Assembly (NCBI GenBank): GCA_965200925.1
Contig: OZ241738.1
Coordinates: forward strand, 3,484,567 to 3,548,566
Origin: WTGU01 sp965200925
GTDB lineage: Bacteria; Pseudomonadota; Alphaproteobacteria; UBA828
Direction of reading: 5' to 3'
Length of the DNA stretch: 64,000 nt
Shown in pieces: positions 1 to 8,246 of the stretch (position 1 is its first letter; every line of letters begins with the position of its first letter). A program made the position numbers and the translations under genes. The notes below the pieces were generated by a model. The model did not search any database. It worked only from the letters and a program-made list of their open reading frames with translations, and was not told the origin of the DNA.

Positions 1-135
1 CGGTATCGCCGCGGCGCTGCCTTCGAGCACGCTCATGTGCCGGTCCAGGACGATCGGCTCGATCCCGCCGTCGCGCAGCAGCGCGCCAAGAAACGACAGG
101 CGCACCACGTCGTTCGTGCGCAGAAGCTCGATCAT
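1..135 (-). CDS. DUF2007 domain protein (N-terminal part, cut by window edge)
   Basis: The first 45 codons are visible, starting at the ATG complementary to 133-135 and running off the left edge. The protein begins MIELLRTNDVVRLSFLGALL and continues with GIEPIVLDRHMSVLEGS, the typical start of the small DUF2007 'putative signal transducing' proteins of about 70-80 residues. In alphaproteobacteria this gene is commonly found divergent from the polyprenyl diphosphate synthase gene, as here. Its biochemical role is not established. The family call is from sequence memory; only half of the protein can be seen. Confidence 0.8.
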   Translation of the reverse strand, partial: MIELLRTNDVVRLSFLGALLRDGGIEPIVLDRHMSVLEGSAAAIP

Positions 136-302
136 CCGCTCCGAACCTCCGGGCCGGCCCGGTCCGCCTGCGGCCGGCCGCCAGAGGCCGAACCACGCCA
201 CCGCTCCCCACATGCCCCCGTGGGCCGGCGACGTCAAGGACGAGATCGGGAACGACGCATGGTGAGCGCGTCGATGCGACGGCCGTCGACCTCCTCGGTC
301 TA

Positions 303-386
303 GGGGATAGTGAATGGTGAATGGTGGATAGTGGATGGTGGCTATCCACTACTCATCATCCCCTATCCACTACTCACTATCCACTC
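303..386. repeat. Cluster of TGGATAGTG-type direct and inverted repeats
   Basis: The space between the DUF2007 gene and ispB (136-422) carries an AT-richer block built from variants of GTGGATAGTG and their reverse complements. Arms GTGGATAG (324-331) and CTATCCAC (342-349) form an inner hairpin; GGATAGTGA (305-313) and TCACTATCC (374-382) form an outer one. The same unit recurs at 28525-28548. It could be a mobile or REP-like intergenic repeat, or act as a transcriptional structure. I see nothing recognisable in 136-302. Confidence 0.6.
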
Positions 387-422
387 GCTCACATCCCCGG
401 CGCCGCGCGCTCGGAAGGATTG

Positions 423-1466
423 ATGGCGGGCGAGATCGTCACGCATAATCCCGCCACGGCAGGGGCAGCGCGGGAAGGGGAGATGGCCGGCGCTTCGCTG
501 GACGATCTTCGCGGCTTGGTCGCCGACGACCTGCGCGCCGTCGACGGCGTCATCCTCGACAACATGAAGAGCCCGGTGGCGCTCATTTCGCAGCTCGCCG
601 CGCATATCGTCGCCGCCGGGGGCAAGCGCCTGCGGCCGATGCTGACCTTAGGCGCCGCCCGCCTCTGCGGTTACGCCGGCAGACGCCACATCGGCCTCGC
701 CGCCAGCGTCGAATTCATCCATACCGCGACCTTGCTCCACGACGACGTGGTGGACGACAGCGCGCTGCGCCGGGGGGCGGCGACGGCGAACACGGTCTGG
801 GGCAACAAGCCGAGCGTCCTGGTCGGCGATTTCCTGTTCAGCCGGGCGTTCCAGATCTCCGTCGCCGACGGCTCGCTGCGCGTGCTCGACGTCCTCGCCG
901 GGACCGCCTCCACCTTGGCCGAGGGCGAGGTGATGCAGCTCGCCACCGCCAACGACACCGGGACCGGCGAGGCCGCCTATCTGGAGGTGGTCACGGCGAA
1001 GACCGCCGCGCTTTTCGCCGCCGCCTGTCAGCTCGGCGCGATCGTCGCGGAACGCCCGGCCGCGGAGGAGGAAGCGCTGCGAACGTTCGGGCTCAATCTC
1101 GGCATCGCCTATCAGCTGGTCGACGACGCGCTCGACTACGGTGCGCGGGAGGGCGAACTCGGCAAGCGGGTCGGCGACGATTTCCGCGACGGCAAGATCA
1201 CGCTGCCGGTCGTGCTGGCGTTCCGCCGCGGCGACGAAGGCGAACGCGCATTCTGGCGCCGCACGATGGAGGAGGGCGCACAGGAGGACGGCGACTTCGC
1301 CCATGCCGCGTCCCTTCTCGCCCGCCACGGCGCGCTCGGCGATTCCGTCGAGCGGGCGCAGCGCTACGGCGCGGCGGCGCGCGACGCGCTGCGCGTCTTT
1401 CCGGCCGGTGCCGCGAAAGGGGCCTTCCGCGCCGTCGTCGATTTCTGCATCGGCCGCGCGCATTGA
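423..1466 (+). CDS. ispB: Polyprenyl (octa/decaprenyl) diphosphate synthase
   Basis: A 347-residue trans-isoprenyl diphosphate synthase that lengthens farnesyl or geranylgeranyl diphosphate with isopentenyl diphosphate to make the ubiquinone side chain. Both aspartate-rich motifs are present: DDVVD at residues 107-111, preceded by HTATLLH, and DDALD at 234-238. GGKRLRP (residues 67-72) is the usual IPP-binding start. The open frame extends back to 321, but those codons are the repeat cluster. I chose ATG 423 behind GGAAGG; ATG 483 behind GGGAAGGGG is equally plausible and would remove 20 residues. It converges on sixA with a 10-bp gap. Product chain length cannot be told from the sequence. 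Confidence 0.9.
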   Translation: MAGEIVTHNPATAGAAREGEMAGASLDDLRGLVADDLRAVDGVILDNMKSPVALISQLAAHIVAAGGKRLRPMLTLGAARLCGYAGRRHIGLAASVEFIHTATLLHDDVVDDSALRRGAATANTVWGNKPSVLVGDFLFSRAFQISVADGSLRVLDVLAGTASTLAEGEVMQLATANDTGTGEAAYLEVVTAKTAALFAAACQLGAIVAERPAAEEEALRTFGLNLGIAYQLVDDALDYGAREGELGKRVGDDFRDGKITLPVVLAFRRGDEGERAFWRRTMEEGAQEDGDFAHAASLLARHGALGDSVERAQRYGAAARDALRVFPAGAAKGAFRAVVDFCIGRAH

Positions 1467-1476
1467 GGCCGGAGGC

Positions 1477-1989
1477 TCAGCCCAGCGCCTTCGCCGTGTT
1501 ATAGGCCACCAGCCGCGCCCCGTGCGCGAACGCGGCCCAGTCTCCGCCGCCCGTCTCGAAGATCGCCAGCGCGGCCGGCGGGAACCGCGCGCCGAGCCGC
1601 GCCAAGGCCGGCCCCGGCTCCAGGCGGCCCAGCGCGACCGCGAGCGACTGGAGGCCCGGGTTGTGGCCGACGAGGAGGGCGGACTCGTGCGCATCCTTGA
1701 TCTCCGCGACGGCGCGCAGCAGAGCGTCGGGGCTGCCGGGGTAAAGGCCGTCGGCCACCCGCCGCGGCAGGGCGCCGCCGAAGCCCTCGCAAAAGGCATC
1801 GCAGGTTTCGATCGCGCGCCGGGCCGGCGAGCAGAGGACGAACGCCGGCGGCCGCTCCCGGCCCCGGCAGAAGGCGCCGACGCGACGGCTCGTCCGCCGC
1901 CCCTTCTCGACCAGGGCGCGGTCGCGGTCGCCGCCCGGCGGCAGGCCGGCCTGGGCCTTGCCGTGGCGCATCAGGTAGAGCCGGCGCAT
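1477..1989 (-). CDS. sixA: SixA-type histidine phosphatase
   Basis: A 170-residue member of the histidine phosphatase (phosphoglycerate mutase-like) superfamily. The catalytic RHG is at residues 8-10 (LYLMRHGKA). A second conserved arginine lies in CSPARRAIET, and the second catalytic histidine in LLVGHNPGLQ. Length and motifs fit the SixA subgroup, which removes phosphate from phosphohistidine in phosphorelay or PTS proteins. It converges on ispB and is divergent from the acyl-CoA synthetase gene. The in vivo substrate is unknown; 'SixA family' is a safer reading than a specific substrate. Confidence 0.82.
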   Translation of the reverse strand: MRRLYLMRHGKAQAGLPPGGDRDRALVEKGRRTSRRVGAFCRGRERPPAFVLCSPARRAIETCDAFCEGFGGALPRRVADGLYPGSPDALLRAVAEIKDAHESALLVGHNPGLQSLAVALGRLEPGPALARLGARFPPAALAIFETGGGDWAAFAHGARLVAYNTAKALG

Positions 1990-2081
1990 CCGTTCCTCCC
2001 CGCTGCCGGCCGGGGCGCCGGTTGCATCCGCCGCCGCGCGCGCCCAGACTCCCGGCCCGTCATCGCTGGCCGGAGGGCATG

Positions 2082-3722
2082 ATGGCCCGTGCGCGCGCCG
2101 ACAGAAACCCGTATGAGGCCGGGCTCGGGCGGAACGACGCGAACCACGTCCCGCTCACACCGCTTTCGTTCCTGCGCCGGGCCGCCGCGGCGTTTCCCGA
2201 CCGGACGGCGTGGATCCACGGCGAGCGCCGCGCCGCTTACGGCCTGTTCTACGCGCGCTGCCGGCGCCTCGCGTCGGCGCTGGCGAAGCGCGGCGTGGCC
2301 AAGGGCGATACGGTCGCCGTCATGTCGCCCAACACCCCGGCGATGCTGGAGGCGCATTACGGCGTCCCCATGTGCGGGGCCGTGCTCAACGCGCTCAATT
2401 TTCGGCTCGACGCCGCCTCCATCGCGTTCATCCTCGATCACGCGAAGGCCAGGGTTCTGCTCACCGACCGGGCGTTCTCGCCCGTGATTGCGGAGGCCCT
2501 TTCCCGCGCCGCTGTCGCGCCTCTGGTCGTCGATATCGACGACGCGCCCGAGGAAGGCGGCGATTCGCTGGGCACGGTCGAGTACGAAGCGCTGCTCGAA
2601 GAGGGCGACCCCGATGACGACTGGCCGTGGCCGGCGGACGAATGGGAGGCGATCTCCCTCAACTACACCTCCGGCACCACGGGCGATCCCAAGGGCGTCG
2701 TCTGTCATCACCGGGGCGCCTATCTGAACGCCATCGGCTGCGGCCTCACCTGGGCCCTGCCCCACGGGCCGGTCTATCTCTGGACCCTGCCCATGTTCCA
2801 CTGCAACGGCTGGTGTTTCACCTGGGCGATCAGCGCCTATGGGGGCACCCATGTCTGCTTGCGCAAGGTGGAGGCGGCGGCGATCTTCCGGGCCATCGCG
2901 GCGCACGGGGTGACGCATTTCTGCGGCGCGCCGATCGTGCTTAACCTCCTGAACAACGCGACCGATGCGGAGCGCGTCCCCTTCGGCCATCGCGTCGAGG
3001 TGATGACCGCCGCCGCGCCGCCGCCCGCCGCCGTCATCGCGCGGATCGAACGGGCCGGCTTCCACGTCACCCACGTCTACGGCCTGACCGAGGTGTACGG
3101 CCCCGCCACCGTCTGCGCCTGGCACGACGAATGGGACGCTCTGCCGGCGGAGGAGCGGGCGGCGCTGAAGGCGCGCCAGGGCGTGCCCTTCGCCACCCTC
3201 GACGGGCTCATGGTCGCCGACCCGGAGACGCTGGCGCCGGTGCCGGCGGACGGCGCGACCATGGGCGAGGTCTTCATGCGCGGCAACACGGTGATGAAGG
3301 GCTATCTCGCGAACCCGAACGCGACCGGGAAGGCGTTCGCCGGCGGCTGGTTCCATACCGGCGATCTCGGCGTGGTCCACACGGACGGCTACATCCAGCT
3401 CAAGGACCGTGCCAAGGACATCATCATCTCGGGCGGCGAGAACATTTCCACGATCGAGGTCGAAGGCGCGCTCTATCGCCACCCCGCCGTGCTGGAGGCC
3501 GCGGTGGTCGCGCGGCCCGACGAGACCTGGGGCGAGACGCCCTGCGCCTTCGTCACCCTGAAGGAGGGCGCGCGCGTGGGCGAGGCTGAGATCGTGGCCT
3601 TCTGTCGCGAGGCGCTGGCCCACTACAAGTGCCCGCGGACGGTCGTGTTCGGCGCGCTGCCCAAGACCTCGACCGGCAAGATCCAGAAATACCTCCTGCG
3701 CGAACGCGCGGCCGCGCTCTGA
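2082..3722 (+). CDS. AMP-forming acyl-CoA synthetase (fatty-acyl or related acid ligase)
   Basis: A 546-residue member of the ANL superfamily that activates a carboxylic acid to acyl-AMP and then acyl-CoA. Visible motifs in order: the P-loop-like TSGTTGDPKG near residue 200, GLTEVYGP near 333, TGDLG, KDIIISGGENIS near 450, and the C-terminal PKTSTGKIQK with the catalytic lysine. Two ATGs overlap at 2079 and 2082; the second leaves four bases after GGAGGG and was chosen. Close relatives are usually called medium- or long-chain fatty-acid-CoA ligases; substrate is not deducible. The glutamine amidotransferase follows after 27 bp. Confidence 0.88.
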   Translation: MARARADRNPYEAGLGRNDANHVPLTPLSFLRRAAAAFPDRTAWIHGERRAAYGLFYARCRRLASALAKRGVAKGDTVAVMSPNTPAMLEAHYGVPMCGAVLNALNFRLDAASIAFILDHAKARVLLTDRAFSPVIAEALSRAAVAPLVVDIDDAPEEGGDSLGTVEYEALLEEGDPDDDWPWPADEWEAISLNYTSGTTGDPKGVVCHHRGAYLNAIGCGLTWALPHGPVYLWTLPMFHCNGWCFTWAISAYGGTHVCLRKVEAAAIFRAIAAHGVTHFCGAPIVLNLLNNATDAERVPFGHRVEVMTAAAPPPAAVIARIERAGFHVTHVYGLTEVYGPATVCAWHDEWDALPAEERAALKARQGVPFATLDGLMVADPETLAPVPADGATMGEVFMRGNTVMKGYLANPNATGKAFAGGWFHTGDLGVVHTDGYIQLKDRAKDIIISGGENISTIEVEGALYRHPAVLEAAVVARPDETWGETPCAFVTLKEGARVGEAEIVAFCREALAHYKCPRTVVFGALPKTSTGKIQKYLLRERAAAL

Positions 3723-3749
3723 CCGCCCGCGCGCGTTCTTCGGAAGGCC

Positions 3750-4469
3750 ATGCGCTTCCTCGTTCTCCAGCATGTCGCGGTCGAGCATCCCGGCATTTTC
3801 CGCGACTTCATGCGCGCGGACGGCATCGCCTGGGACGCCGTGGAACTGGACGAGGGCGAGGGGCTTCCCCCGCTCGCCGGCTACGATGCGCTCATCGTCA
3901 TGGGCGGCCCCATGGACGTCTTCGAGGAGGAGGCCCATCCGTGGCTTGCCGCCGAGAAGGCGCTGGTGCGGGAGGCCGTGGCCAGGCGCGACATGCCCTT
4001 CCTCGGCGTCTGCCTGGGGCATCAGCTTCTGGCCGACGCCCTCGGCGGCCGCGTGGAGACCATGGACGAGCCGGAAGTCGGCGTCATGGAGGTCGCGCTC
4101 ACCGCCGACGGCCGCACCGATCCGCTGCTCGCCGGCCTGGGCGAAGCGGTGACCTGCCTGCAATGGCACGGCTGTGCCGTGACCGCGCTCCCCGACGGCG
4201 CCGAGATCCTGGCCCGCTCGCCGCGCTGTGCCGTCCAGGCGTTCCGCGCGGGCCGCCGCGCCTACGGCCTCCAATACCACGTCGAGCTGACGCCGGCGAC
4301 GGTCGCCGAATGGGGCGCGCTGCCCGCCTACCGGGCCTCTCTCGAACGGGTTTCGGGGCCGGGCGCCCTGGAGGCGCTCGCCGCCGCGGCCGCCCGCCGG
4401 ATGCCGGCCTTCAACCGCGACGCCCGCCTCCTCTACGACAATTTCCTCGGCCTCGTGCGCGGCGGCTGA
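3750..4469 (+). CDS. Class I glutamine amidotransferase-like protein
   Basis: A 239-residue stand-alone class I glutamine amidotransferase domain related to the GMP synthase amidotransferase and GuaA-like families. The nucleophile cysteine is in FLGVCLGHQLLADALGG (about residue 86), and the partner His-Glu pair is in YGLQYHVELT. An oxyanion-type glycine motif, VMGGPMDVFEEE, lies near residue 51. It probably hydrolyses glutamine for transfer of ammonia to an unknown acceptor; some relatives act on gamma-glutamyl polyamines. It follows the acyl-CoA synthetase on the same strand, with no obvious pathway link. Confidence 0.8.
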   Translation: MRFLVLQHVAVEHPGIFRDFMRADGIAWDAVELDEGEGLPPLAGYDALIVMGGPMDVFEEEAHPWLAAEKALVREAVARRDMPFLGVCLGHQLLADALGGRVETMDEPEVGVMEVALTADGRTDPLLAGLGEAVTCLQWHGCAVTALPDGAEILARSPRCAVQAFRAGRRAYGLQYHVELTPATVAEWGALPAYRASLERVSGPGALEALAAAAARRMPAFNRDARLLYDNFLGLVRGG

Positions 4470-4539
4470 TTTCATACGGCGCGCGGGCCGGTTGCGGCGG
4501 TGCGGCCCCGGCCGGTAGAAGGGGCAGGGAGGCTGAGCG

Positions 4540-5622
4540 ATGGCGGAGACGGTCGGCGTCGGGTTCCTCGGGTCCGGGTTCGTGAGCGCGATTCACGCCC
4601 GCGCGTTACGCCGCAACCCGCGCGCGCGGCTGGTCGCGGCGGCCTCGCCCTCCGCCGGCCGCGCCGCGGCCTTCGCCGGGGAACACGGCTTGGCGCACCA
4701 CTTCACCGACCACCGCGCGCTGCTCGACCGCGCCGACATCGACATGGTGGCCATCGGCACGCCCAACGACACCCACTGTCCGCTGGTGCTGGACTGCGCC
4801 GCCGCCGGCAAGCACGTCGTCCTGGAGAAGCCGATGTGCCTGAGTCTGGGCGAGGCGGACGCCATGATCGCCGCCTGCAAGGAGGCCGGCGTGCTCTTCA
4901 TGTACGCCGAGGAAGTGTGCTTCGCGCCAAAATACGTGCGCCTGAAGGCGCTGCTCGATTCCGGCGCCCTCGGCGCGCCCACCCTGATCAAGCAGTCGGA
5001 GAAGCACGACGGCCCTCACGCGCCGCATTTCTGGGACGTGGAGCGGGCCGGCGGCGGCGTGCTCGCCGACATGGGCTGCCACGGCATCGCCTTCGCCCGC
5101 TGGATGCTCGACCGCGCGCCCGTCGCCTCCGTCTATGCGCAGCTGTCGACCCAGGTCCACGGGGCGAAGACCAGGGGCGAGGACAACGCGCTGCTCATCC
5201 TCGAATTCGCGAACGGCTGCCTCTTCCTCAACGAGACGAGCTGGACCAAGCCCGGCGGCATGGACGACCGCGCGGAGGTGCACGGCTCTGAAGGCGTCGC
5301 CTATGCCGACCTGCTGCACGGCAATTCGATCGAGACCTACAGCCGCGGCGGCTACGACTACGCGGTCGAGAAGGCGGGCGGCACAAGGGGCTGGAGCTTC
5401 ACCATCTACGAGGAGGAGTGGAACTACGGCTTCTGGGCCGAATTCGACCATTTCGTCGACTGTGTCCGCGGCGCGGCGCAGCCGGCGGTGACGGGGGAGG
5501 ACGCGCGGGCCGTGCAGGAGGTGCTGTTCGCGGCCTACGAATCGGCGCGCATCGGTGCCAAGGTCGCGCTGCCCTTCGCCACCGACGCGGCCAGGCCCTG
5601 GGACCTCTGGCGCGGAGGCTGA
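4540..5622 (+). CDS. Gfo/Idh/MocA family NAD(P)-dependent oxidoreductase
   Basis: A 360-residue sugar-type dehydrogenase. The N-terminal Rossmann region (GFLGSGFVSAIHARAL) binds the dinucleotide, and VLEKPMCLS near residue 95 carries the EKP lysine characteristic of the family. The C-terminal substrate domain contains GGGVLADMGCHGI. The next gene begins only 5 bp after the stop and the one after that overlaps by 4 bp, so the three form an operon with a NagB-like isomerase and a ROK kinase. That context suggests amino-sugar or modified-sugar degradation. The exact substrate cannot be read from sequence. Confidence 0.87.
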   Translation: MAETVGVGFLGSGFVSAIHARALRRNPRARLVAAASPSAGRAAAFAGEHGLAHHFTDHRALLDRADIDMVAIGTPNDTHCPLVLDCAAAGKHVVLEKPMCLSLGEADAMIAACKEAGVLFMYAEEVCFAPKYVRLKALLDSGALGAPTLIKQSEKHDGPHAPHFWDVERAGGGVLADMGCHGIAFARWMLDRAPVASVYAQLSTQVHGAKTRGEDNALLILEFANGCLFLNETSWTKPGGMDDRAEVHGSEGVAYADLLHGNSIETYSRGGYDYAVEKAGGTRGWSFTIYEEEWNYGFWAEFDHFVDCVRGAAQPAVTGEDARAVQEVLFAAYESARIGAKVALPFATDAARPWDLWRGG

Positions 5623-5627
5623 AGGCG

Positions 5628-6356
5628 GTGCGCTTCGTCGTCCTGCCGGACGAAGACGCGCTGGGCCGGCGGGCGGCGGAAGCCGTCTGGGAGGCGGCCC
5701 GCGCGAAGCCCGACCTGCTGCTTTGCCTCGCCAGCGGCGCGACGCCGACTGCGACCTACGCCCGCCTCGCCGGCGCACCGGAGCGGCTCGCGGTGGCGCG
5801 CTTCGTCCAGCTCGACGAATGGGCCGGGCTCGACGCCGACGATCCGGCCAGCTGCGCGCACTATCTGGAGCGCACCCTGTTCGGCCCGCTCGCCGTCGCG
5901 CCCGCCCGCCGCATCGCCTTCCGCGGTGCCGCGCCGGACCGGGCCGCCGAATGCCGCCGCGTCGAAGCCGCGCTCGCCGCCGCCGGCGGGATCGACCTCG
6001 GCATCCTCGGCCTCGGGCGGAACGGCCATCTCGCCCTCAACGAGCCGGCGGAGAGCCTCGACCCCTTCTGCCACGTCGCCACCCTTGCCGAAAGCTCGCG
6101 CGCGCATCCCATGCTGGCGGGCGCGGCGGCGCCGGTCCGTGAGGGCCTGACGCTCGGCCTCGCGAACATCCTGCGCGCCCGGCGCCTGCTGCTGCTCGTC
6201 GCCGGCGCGGCCAAGCGCGACCCGCTCGCGCGAATCGCGCGGCGCCGCGTGACCCCGGCGCTGCCGGCCTCCTTCCTCTGGCTCCACCCGGCGGCGCTCT
6301 GCCTCTGCGACCGGGCGGCGGCGGGCGACCTCCCCCTGGGCGACGCCGGGCGATGA
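5628..6356 (+). CDS. Glucosamine-6-phosphate deaminase/6-phosphogluconolactonase family protein
   Basis: A 242-residue NagB-type protein starting at GTG 5628, 5 bp after the upstream stop. Family signatures are CLASGATPTATY (phosphate-binding loop), FVQLDEWAGL (DEW motif of NagB-like proteins) and LGLGRNGHLALNEPAE, the classic hexose-phosphate isomerase/deaminase motif. It likely acts on glucosamine-6-phosphate or a related amino-sugar phosphate. Its ATGA overlap with the downstream ROK gene indicates translational coupling. The open frame upstream of 5628 overlaps the oxidoreductase gene and is not coding. Confidence 0.82.
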   Translation: MRFVVLPDEDALGRRAAEAVWEAARAKPDLLLCLASGATPTATYARLAGAPERLAVARFVQLDEWAGLDADDPASCAHYLERTLFGPLAVAPARRIAFRGAAPDRAAECRRVEAALAAAGGIDLGILGLGRNGHLALNEPAESLDPFCHVATLAESSRAHPMLAGAAAPVREGLTLGLANILRARRLLLLVAGAAKRDPLARIARRRVTPALPASFLWLHPAALCLCDRAAAGDLPLGDAGR

Positions 6357-7300
6357 GCCGCCTGGCCGTCGGCGTCGACATCGGCGGCACCAAGATCGCC
6401 GTCGGCGCGGTGGAGAGCGCGGGCGCGATCCTGGCGCGCCGCACCGTCGCGACCGAGGCGCAGGCCGGGTTCGACGCCGCCCTCCCGCGCCTGTTCCGCG
6501 CCATCGACGAGGCCGTGGCCGAGGCCGGCCGCGGCGGTGCGCTGGCCGGCATCGGCCTGGGCTGCCCCGGCTCATTCGACCCGGCCAGCGGGCGGATCGA
6601 GAACTGGTACAACCTGCCGGGCTGGAACGGCCACGACATCGCGGGCCCGCTCGCGGCGCGTTACGGCAAGCCGGTGCGCCTCGCCAACGACGCGGACGCC
6701 GCCCTCCTCGGCGAGGCGCGGGCCGGCGCGGCGCGGGGCGCGCGGGTGGCGGTCATGCTCACCATCGGGACGGGCATCGGCGGCGCGGCGCTGATCGACG
6801 GCGCGGTGCACCGGGGCGCCGGCGGCGTGCATCCCGAGATCGGCCACATCGCCATCGACCCGGACGGCCCGGACTGCTACTGCGGCGCCCGCGGCTGCCT
6901 GGAGGCGCTGGCCGCCGGCCCCGCGCTGGCGCGCGCCGGCGCCGCTTTGGGCTACGCGGACGCGGCGGCCGTCTTCGCCGCCGCTGCTTCCGGCGCGGCG
7001 CCCGCCCGGGCGATCCTGGCCCGCAGCGCCGCCGCCATCGAGACCGCGACCTGGAGCCTGCTCCACGGCTTCCTGCCGGAGCGCCTCCTCATCGGCGGCG
7101 GCATCGGCGCGGCGCATTTCCCGCTCTACCGCGACGCCGCGCAACGCGCCGTCGCGCGCGCGGTGCTGGCCCCGGCGGGCGCGGTCGACATCGCCAGGGC
7201 GGCGCTCGGCCCCGACGCCGGCATGATCGGCGCCGCCGCCCTCGTCCTCGCCGCCGGTGGGCGGCCGGGGCGTTCTCTTTCACGGCGGGGGCTTCTATAA
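6353..7300 (+). CDS. ROK family sugar kinase (N-acetyl amino-sugar kinase type)
   Basis: A 315-residue ROK protein without an N-terminal helix-turn-helix, so a kinase rather than a regulator. It opens with VGVDIGGTKIAVGAVE (ATP-binding motif), has LTIGTGIGGAALIDG in the middle, and the zinc-binding signature CYCGARGCLEALAAGPAL near residue 178 preceded by HPEIGHIAID. Fused by a 4-bp overlap to a NagB-like gene, it most plausibly phosphorylates an amino sugar such as N-acetylglucosamine or N-acetylmannosamine. Substrate is inferred from context only. Confidence 0.85.
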   Translation: MSRLAVGVDIGGTKIAVGAVESAGAILARRTVATEAQAGFDAALPRLFRAIDEAVAEAGRGGALAGIGLGCPGSFDPASGRIENWYNLPGWNGHDIAGPLAARYGKPVRLANDADAALLGEARAGAARGARVAVMLTIGTGIGGAALIDGAVHRGAGGVHPEIGHIAIDPDGPDCYCGARGCLEALAAGPALARAGAALGYADAAAVFAAAASGAAPARAILARSAAAIETATWSLLHGFLPERLLIGGGIGAAHFPLYRDAAQRAVARAVLAPAGAVDIARAALGPDAGMIGAAALVLAAGGRPGRSLSRRGLL

Positions 7301-7307
7301 CGCCGCG

Positions 7308-8246
7308 ATGTTCGTGCGAGCCTTTCGCCTCGCCAGCGCCTTCACGCGGCCGGTGGTGATCTCGACCCGCACCGTGCGCGGGGCGTGCCGCGGCGTCGTG
7401 GCTGCCTGCACGGTCGTGAACCGCGACGGCTGGGTGTTGACCGCGGCGCATGTCCTCGCCCTTCTCCGCCGCTTCGAAGAGGAGGCGGGCCGCCATCGCG
7501 CCTACCGCGCGGACGTGCGCGACCTGGACCGGGCGCGGACCTCCTTCGACACGGCGCGCAGGGAGAAGCTGCGCCACATCGATCTCCCGCCGCCAGACTC
7601 GGCGCGCGACTGCTCGGCCTGGTGGGGCGCGGACGGCGCGGTGCTGAAAGATGTGCGCCTGCTGCCGGCCTCCGATCTGGCCTTGGGGCGGCTGGAGCCG
7701 TTCGACCCGGCGAGCGTCGCCCATTACCCCGCGTTCAAGACGCCGGACGCGGACTACGCGCCGGGCCGCAGCCTGTGCCGGCTGGGCTTTCCGTTCCACG
7801 AGATCGCGCCGGCCTGGGACGAGGCGCGCGGCGCCTTCGTCCTGCCGCCGGAGGCGTTTCCGATCCCGCTGTTCCCGATCGAGGGGATGCTGACGCGCTT
7901 CCTCTCCGCGCCGCCGCCGGGCGCGGCAAGCGGCGACGATGACGCGCCGGGCACGTACATCGAAACCTCGTCGCCCGGCCTCGAAGGGCAGAGCGGCGGG
8001 CCGGTGTTCGACGCCGACGGCGCGGTCTGGGCGATCCAGTCGCACACGCGCCATCTGCCCTTGGGCTTCCGCCCGCGCCCGCCGGGGCAGCCGAAGGGGC
8101 CGGCCCTGCACCAGTTCCTCAACGTGGGCGTCGGCGTCCACGCGGAAGCCATCCTGGCGCTTCTCGACGAGGCCGGCGTCGCCCATGCGCGCACCGGCGC
8201 GGCGGAGGACGTCAAAGCGGCGGCGCCTCGCCCTCCAGGAGGATGA
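7308..8246 (+). CDS. Trypsin-like serine protease domain protein
   Basis: A 312-residue protein with a trypsin fold. The catalytic histidine is in GWVLTAAHVLALL near residue 45, a candidate aspartate in SDLALGRLEPFD, and the serine in LEGQSGGPVFDADGAVWAIQS near residue 230. No signal peptide, membrane segment or PDZ domain is evident, so it is probably cytoplasmic. I start it at ATG 7308, just past the ROK stop; a longer frame from 7257 overlaps that gene. It converges on moeA and overlaps its 3' end by 35 bp, an unusual tail-to-tail arrangement. Confidence 0.75.
   Translation: MFVRAFRLASAFTRPVVISTRTVRGACRGVVAACTVVNRDGWVLTAAHVLALLRRFEEEAGRHRAYRADVRDLDRARTSFDTARREKLRHIDLPPPDSARDCSAWWGADGAVLKDVRLLPASDLALGRLEPFDPASVAHYPAFKTPDADYAPGRSLCRLGFPFHEIAPAWDEARGAFVLPPEAFPIPLFPIEGMLTRFLSAPPPGAASGDDDAPGTYIETSSPGLEGQSGGPVFDADGAVWAIQSHTRHLPLGFRPRPPGQPKGPALHQFLNVGVGVHAEAILALLDEAGVAHARTGAAEDVKAAAPRPPGG

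Noticed and set aside
35..303. Plus-strand frames at the left edge
   Set aside because: They lie opposite the DUF2007 gene and show biased, arginine/proline-rich sequence typical of shadows in GC-rich DNA.
1971..4475. 834-codon minus-strand frame opposite the acyl-CoA synthetase and amidotransferase
   Set aside because: Both plus-strand genes have full catalytic motifs in the correct frame; the opposite frame has none.
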